64,000 nt of DNA from Torreya grandis. Lineage: Eukaryota; Streptophyta; Pinopsida; Cupressales; Taxaceae. The position numbers were made by a program, and so were the translations under genes. Location: positions 2,412,001 to 2,476,000 of the forward strand of contig JARHVA010002426.1 in NCBI GenBank assembly GCA_037957365.1. Reading direction: 5' to 3'. The notes beneath the pieces were generated by a model. The model saw only the letters and a program-made list of their open reading frames with translations. It did not search any database and was not told the origin of the DNA. This document shows, one piece after another, positions 60,575 through 64,000 of this stretch (the stretch's first letter is position 1; each line of letters begins with the position of its first letter).

Positions 60575-60895
60575 CTACCTATATGTATATTCATCTTCTT
60601 TATTCAATACACGGTGAACAAATCTTCTTTCATGATACTTACTTTTTAACGCAGAGTTTCTGGCTTTCTCTCTACACGCAAAGACTGGGACCATAGTTTC
60701 AACAGTGAAAATCAAGTCTTCAAGACGAATCCTTTTCTGCGCCAAAACAAAATTAAGACCGTGCTCTAGGACGTTAAATCTATCTGAGTCAAGAATTGTG
60801 TCCGTTAGGTTTACAATGTTACAAACTATCACATTATAGCACTTTTCCCAATGTTGCACTCTAAACAGAATATCAAATTTTTCGTTTTGTCTTTA
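60575..60895 (-). pseudogene. Penelope-like element fragment (N-terminal RT region)
   Basis: The minus strand is open from about 60,893 to a stop at 60,575. It reads KFDILFRVQHWEK, then VNLTDTILDSDRFNVLEHGL and NFVLAQKRIRLEDLIFTVE. Penelope-like RTs begin with a segment of the form VVNLSxxxLxxxExxxLxxGLNFxxxPxxIPxxDIIxxVE, and this matches its order and spacing. The RT core and GIY-YIG endonuclease are not in the window. Such elements have been reported in conifers. The assignment rests on one motif block, so another origin is possible. Confidence 0.55.
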
Positions 60896-61042
60896 TTTTG
60901 ATTGTCTTTCACAGAACATACATTTAATTCCAATAGCAGAGTCAATACGCATCCAAAGGTTATAATGGATCTGTTAGGTTGTGGAGCTAAAAGCTTCAAC
61001 CTTTGCAAACTGAGGAACAGATGGTTGCTGAGTTCTACAGGA

Positions 61043-61154
61043 ACCGGCGTCGGCAGCAGGACCGACGTCGGCAGAGACCAGAGCAGAAGGCCACCGGCGA
61101 CGGCAGGAAGTCGGCCGACGTCGGCAGAACCAGACAAGTAGAGACCGACGTCGG
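61043..61154. promoter_or_regulatory. Array of five CCGACGTCGG-type palindromes
   Basis: Sites, each given as the 11-mer ACCGACGTCGG or a variant, start at 61,043 (variant), 61,061, 61,093 (variant), 61,114 and 61,144. Spacings are 18, 32, 21 and 30 bp. The perfect 12-mer ACCGACGTCGGT at 61,144 contains ACCGAC on both strands, the DRE/CRT core bound by DREB/CBF factors, plus a central ACGT. The array ends about 150 bp before the TATA-type box. The regulatory role is inferred. Confidence 0.6.
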
Positions 61155-61305
61155 TCGCCTGTGTGTTCCAGAACTGCCCGTTTCACGGACAGTTAGTTAA
61201 GTGAACGAAGAGTTTGCATGTTGAGACCAGTTAGAGTCTTGGGCTGCGAGGATAATAGTCTAAATTAAGAGTCTAAGTTAGTGTTTGAGTTAGGGATCTA
61301 TTTAT

Positions 61306-61317
61306 AGACCCATTGGC
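61306..61317 (+). promoter_or_regulatory. TATA-type core promoter of the LTR
   Basis: TATTTATAGACC lies in the middle of the LTR, with a transcription start expected about 30 bp downstream. Confidence 0.5.
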
Positions 61318-61873
61318 ATGTATTGTTTAAGGCATGAGATAGAAAGGAAGAGTTCCTTCTAGTTGTAAGATCTGTGAGTTGCAGGTTGTTGCAATCTCAT
61401 TGGTGATCTACATGTAAGTTTGGTCTTTGAATTGCAGGCTGCAGGTTCATGAGAGATCAGCTTGAAGTGCTATAGAGTGCTTGGTGTACCGGCAGGGTTA
61501 TTTCTGACTGGTTGGTGAGGTGAACACCAATTCTGTGTGTGAGTTGGTTGTTGGGACCCTTTTTTGTGTAGGAGAGTGTGTGTGAGAAGAATTACTGTAC
61601 ACTTGAGGTGTGGCGAATCTCTGTAAGGTGAAAGAGTGTGGCGGCTCTTTGATGTATTCTTTTCTGTATAGTGTTAATACAAGATAGTGTATTGTCTCTC
61701 ATATTCTGTGCTATTGGTGAGTTCTAGTTACTTGTGTTTCTAGTTATTTCCGTATATTCAATTGCTTATATTTGGTAATCATATTGTGCTCTTTCTGAGG
61801 AGAAAGATCCTAACAGGTGGAATTAGAACAGGTGTGTTTGTTCTCAGATTTATCTTCCACCCACCCCAACAAG

Positions 61874-61885
61874 TGGTATCAGAGC
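61874..61885 (+). other. Primer-binding site for tRNA-iMet
   Basis: TGGTATCAGAGC, a perfect plant copia primer site, 2 bp after the LTR end CCCCAACA. Confidence 0.95.
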
Positions 61886-61980
61886 TTTTGGTTGGGATAC
61901 TAACAGATTGGTGTAGATCTGGGTAGTGTGTTTTGATTACAAGTTACTCACAGGGTTTCTGTTTGAGTGGGAGTTGAGCA

Positions 61981-63681
61981 ATGGCAGATAACAATCAACT
62001 ACGAATGGAAAAGTTTAATGGCAAGAACTACCAATTATGGAGGATGCAGATTGAGGACTATCTGTATCAGAAAGATTTGTACTTACCGTTGGGTGGGGTT
62101 GCTAGCAAACCCTTGGATATGAAAGATGAAGAATGGGAGGTTCTTGATCGGAAGGCTCTGGGATCTGTTAGATTGAGTCTTGATTCATCTGTGATTTCCA
62201 GCTTATCACAGTGCAAGACAACGGTGGAGTTGATGAAATCTTTGGCAAATTTGTATGAAAAACCCTCGGCTTCTAATAAGGTATTTCTTATGAAGCGTTT
62301 ATTTAATTTGCAAATGTTGGAAGGTGGATCTGTTCATAGCCATCTTAGTGATTTTCATGGTTTGGTAAACTAGTTAAGTTCCGTCAATATTGTATTTGAT
62401 GATGAACTTAGAGCTCTCTTAATCTTGTGTTCATTACCTAAAAGTTGGGAAGGTTTGGTAATGGCAGTTTCTAATACTGTGTCTCCTTCAAAAGTCTTAA
62501 AAGTGGATGATGTTGTGAGTGTGATCTTGAATGAAGAGATACACAGGAAAAGCACAGGTGAATCCTCTAGAGATGCTTTGAGTGTTGAAAGAAGAGGAAG
62601 GCCAAGAGAGAAGACAGAGCGTGGGAGATCAAGGTCAAAGATAGGCAAGAGATCCAAGTCCAGGTATGGCAGAATAACCTGCTGGAAGTGTGGAAAGCAA
62701 GGGCACTTAAAGAGAGATTGCAGATCGGGTACAGATCAGCATGAAGAACATGAAGAAGAAGCAGATGTTGCGGGTTACATTGCACAGGATGCTCTGGTAT
62801 GTTCTTTGGATAAAGTAGAATCTTGGGTATTAGATTTAGGTGCCTCTTTTCATGCATCCCCACATAGGGAATTTTTTCATGAGTATGTCCAGGGAGACTT
62901 TGGAGAAATTTGTGTAGGGAATGGAAAGCCTTGTTAGATTGTTGGCAAAGGCAAAGTGAAGCTGAAATTGCAGACAGGTGACACATGGGTGTTAAAAGAG
63001 GTCATGCATGTCCCAATTCTGAAGCGGAATCTGATTTCTGTTAGAAGTTTGGGTGAAGAGGGCTGCACAGTAACTCTCACAGCGGACTCTTGGAAGGTTA
63101 CCAAGGGTACACTTGTTGTAGCTAGAGGTAAGAAAGTAGGTACGCTTTATCTATCTACTTATTTTACTGATTCTCTTTCTGGGTTATCTATTTCAGCTGT
63201 AGATTCAGAGATGTCGCTTGATAGGCTTGGTCACATAGATAAGAAAGAGATGCTGGTTCTTGAGTCAAAGAGTATGCTTTCAGATTTGGAAGGCATGGAT
63301 CGTGGTTTCTGTATGCAGAAGAAGAAAGTGAGGTTTCTTGAAGAATCCGATGTTAGTGACAAGAACAGAAAAGCCTTGGTTTTCAAGGAGAAAGTGACGG
63401 ACAGAGTTCAGCACAAGGTGCAGAGGAATTCTGAGCAGAGCAAGGGTGATTTGGACAAGGGTTTGATCCAAAAGGAGCTCACGGGAAAAAGTCAGGTCTC
63501 ACAAGAAAAACACAGAGACCGACGTCGGCAGGAAAATCGGCGTCGGCGTCCTGAAGGGACCGACGTCGGCTATGTGCAGCCCGACGTCGGTGACTCAGGG
63601 CAGACAGAGACCGACGTCGGCCATGGGAAACCGACGTCGGTAGGGAGGCAGTCGCAGGGAACCGACATCGGTCGGCTGTAG
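61981..63681 (+). pseudogene. Copia gag-protease, nearly open, ending in a palindrome-encoded tail
   Basis: One frame runs 1.7 kb with two TAG stops (62,371 and 62,935). It starts MADNNQLRMEKFNGKNYQLW, the usual copia gag opening 96 bp after the primer site. UBN2 gag follows, then an intact zinc knuckle CWKCGKQGHLKRDC (62,680). The protease site reads WVLDLGASFHAS, D-L-G where D-S-G is expected. HVPILKRNLISVRSLGEEGC and a pre-integrase part (LDRLGHIDKKEM) follow. No integrase core appears; instead a K/E/R-rich tail runs into the second palindrome array (TDVG, RRR and PTS in turn) and stops at 63,681. Both stops and D-L-G are explicable by C-to-T change. Confidence 0.9.
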
Positions 63682-63703
63682 ACTGAGATGTGACCGGCAT
63701 CGG
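63518..63703. promoter_or_regulatory. Array of eight CCGACGTCGG-type palindromes
   Basis: 11-mer sites start at 63,518, 63,536, 63,559, 63,580, 63,610, 63,630, 63,661 and 63,693. Five carry the exact decamer and three are one- or two-base variants. Spacings are 18, 23, 21, 30, 20, 31 and 32 bp. The array is very CpG-rich against an AT-rich window. It overlaps the end of the open frame and continues past its stop. It shares site type and spacing pattern with the array at 61,043-61,154, but the intervening sequences differ. Confidence 0.7.
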
Positions 63704-64000
63704 TCACTGAGACGAATTTTGGGTGGACAGCTTGTTGTCATGGAGTCTCAAGCGCCCATATGGAGGACTGAAGGTGTAAGTAAGTTCTTAAATTCGTCAT
63801 TTCCCTTCTTTACACTACTTGTTGCTCACTTATGGCATAGAACCAGGAAGTTATTAAAGAAGCAAAACAGGTAGATCCAGGAAACAGTGGGAGCTAGGCA
63901 TGGATGAGGATGTGATTCCTTGGAGGAGAACCAAACAGGGGTTTTGGGTAGAGTGGCCAGCTGGAAGAAAGCACTGAGAGATGAATGGATGTTAAGGATA
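63704..64000 (+). other. Element interior continuing off the window
   Basis: No coding domain is recognised. GC content is similar to the preceding element, and the 3' LTR has not been reached by 64,000. Confidence 0.4.

Larger units (their letters stand above)
60972..61871 (+). repeat. Probable 5' LTR of the right-end copia element
   Basis: Starts TGTTAGGTTG and ends CCCCAACA, which are imperfect inverted termini, 2 bp before a perfect primer site. It contains a palindrome array at 61,043-61,154, a TATA-type box (TATTTATAGACC) at 61,306-61,317 and a GTGTGG-rich U5. The right end is certain. The left end is inferred, because the 3' LTR lies outside the window; a start at 61,164 (TGTTCC) is the alternative, and would exclude the array from the LTR. 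Confidence 0.6.

Noticed and set aside
60829..61137. 102-codon minus frame next to the Penelope-like fragment
   Set aside because: Crosses the LTR start and the palindrome array; it has no Penelope motif and is in a different frame from the supported fragment.
62567..62986. 139-codon minus-strand open frame
   Set aside because: It is the antisense shadow of the well-supported plus-strand gag-protease frame.
63518..63703. CRISPR array
   Set aside because: The repeated unit is only 10-12 bp and palindromic, spacers are 8-21 bp and unequal, and the context is a plant retrotransposon.
63518..63703. TDVG peptide repeat as the functional unit
   Set aside because: Four of seven spacings are not multiples of three, so the peptide is not repeated in frame, and the array continues beyond the stop codon.

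Overview
This window looks like nuclear DNA from a plant with a large, repeat-filled genome, most likely a gymnosperm and probably a conifer. It is AT-rich. I see no intact cellular gene, rRNA, tRNA or CRISPR array. Almost everything I can identify is an old, nested and mutated retroelement: Ty1-copia, Ty3-gypsy, plant LINEs with a DUF4283-type ORF1, and a fragment resembling a Penelope-like element, a class reported in conifers. The organism is an inference from these element types; no host gene names it.

Layout. (1) 1-18,800 holds two copies of one segment: a minus-strand LINE, about 1 kb of spacer, and an internally deleted plus-strand copia-like LTR element. The first LINE copy is split by a 7.3 kb minus-strand gypsy element that keeps gag and protease remnants but no reverse transcriptase (925-8194). 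(2) 18,960-22,230 carries plus-strand relics: a DUF4283-like LINE ORF1 and an unnamed repeat-type ORF. (3) 22,866-28,224 is a complete but inactivated minus-strand copia element with two LTRs, a 5 bp target duplication, PBS, PPT and gag-PR-IN-RT-RNase H. (4) 30,773-35,552 is a minus-strand copia derivative with gag only; its long leader contains an antisense peptide that reads as a LysM domain, possibly captured from a host gene. (5) 35,553-36,501 is another LINE ORF1. (6) 39,090-59,005 is a large copia element inserted in a gypsy gag. Its promoter-R/U5-PBS-leader block (about 1,047 bp) is present three times in tandem, and its 3' LTR holds a (TA)n-centred hairpin and a second insertion, a 9 kb Tat-like gypsy element (48,679-57,629). 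(7) 60,575-60,900 is the Penelope-like fragment. (8) 60,972-64,000 is the start of the best-preserved element, a plus-strand copia with a nearly open gag-protease frame.

The most unusual signal is in region 8. The palindrome CCGACGTCGG, with close variants, is arrayed five times in the probable U3 of the 5' LTR and eight times again 2.4 kb downstream. Spacings cluster near 20 and 31 bp, that is two or three helical turns, and are often not multiples of three. Each full site holds two inverted copies of the DRE/CRT core (A/G)CCGAC. This suggests a DNA-level regulatory array rather than a peptide repeat.

Nothing here works together as an operon or pathway. The logic is historical: insertion into insertion, segmental duplication, local tandem duplication and C-to-T decay. 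Percent-identity statements are estimates by eye; no alignment was run.
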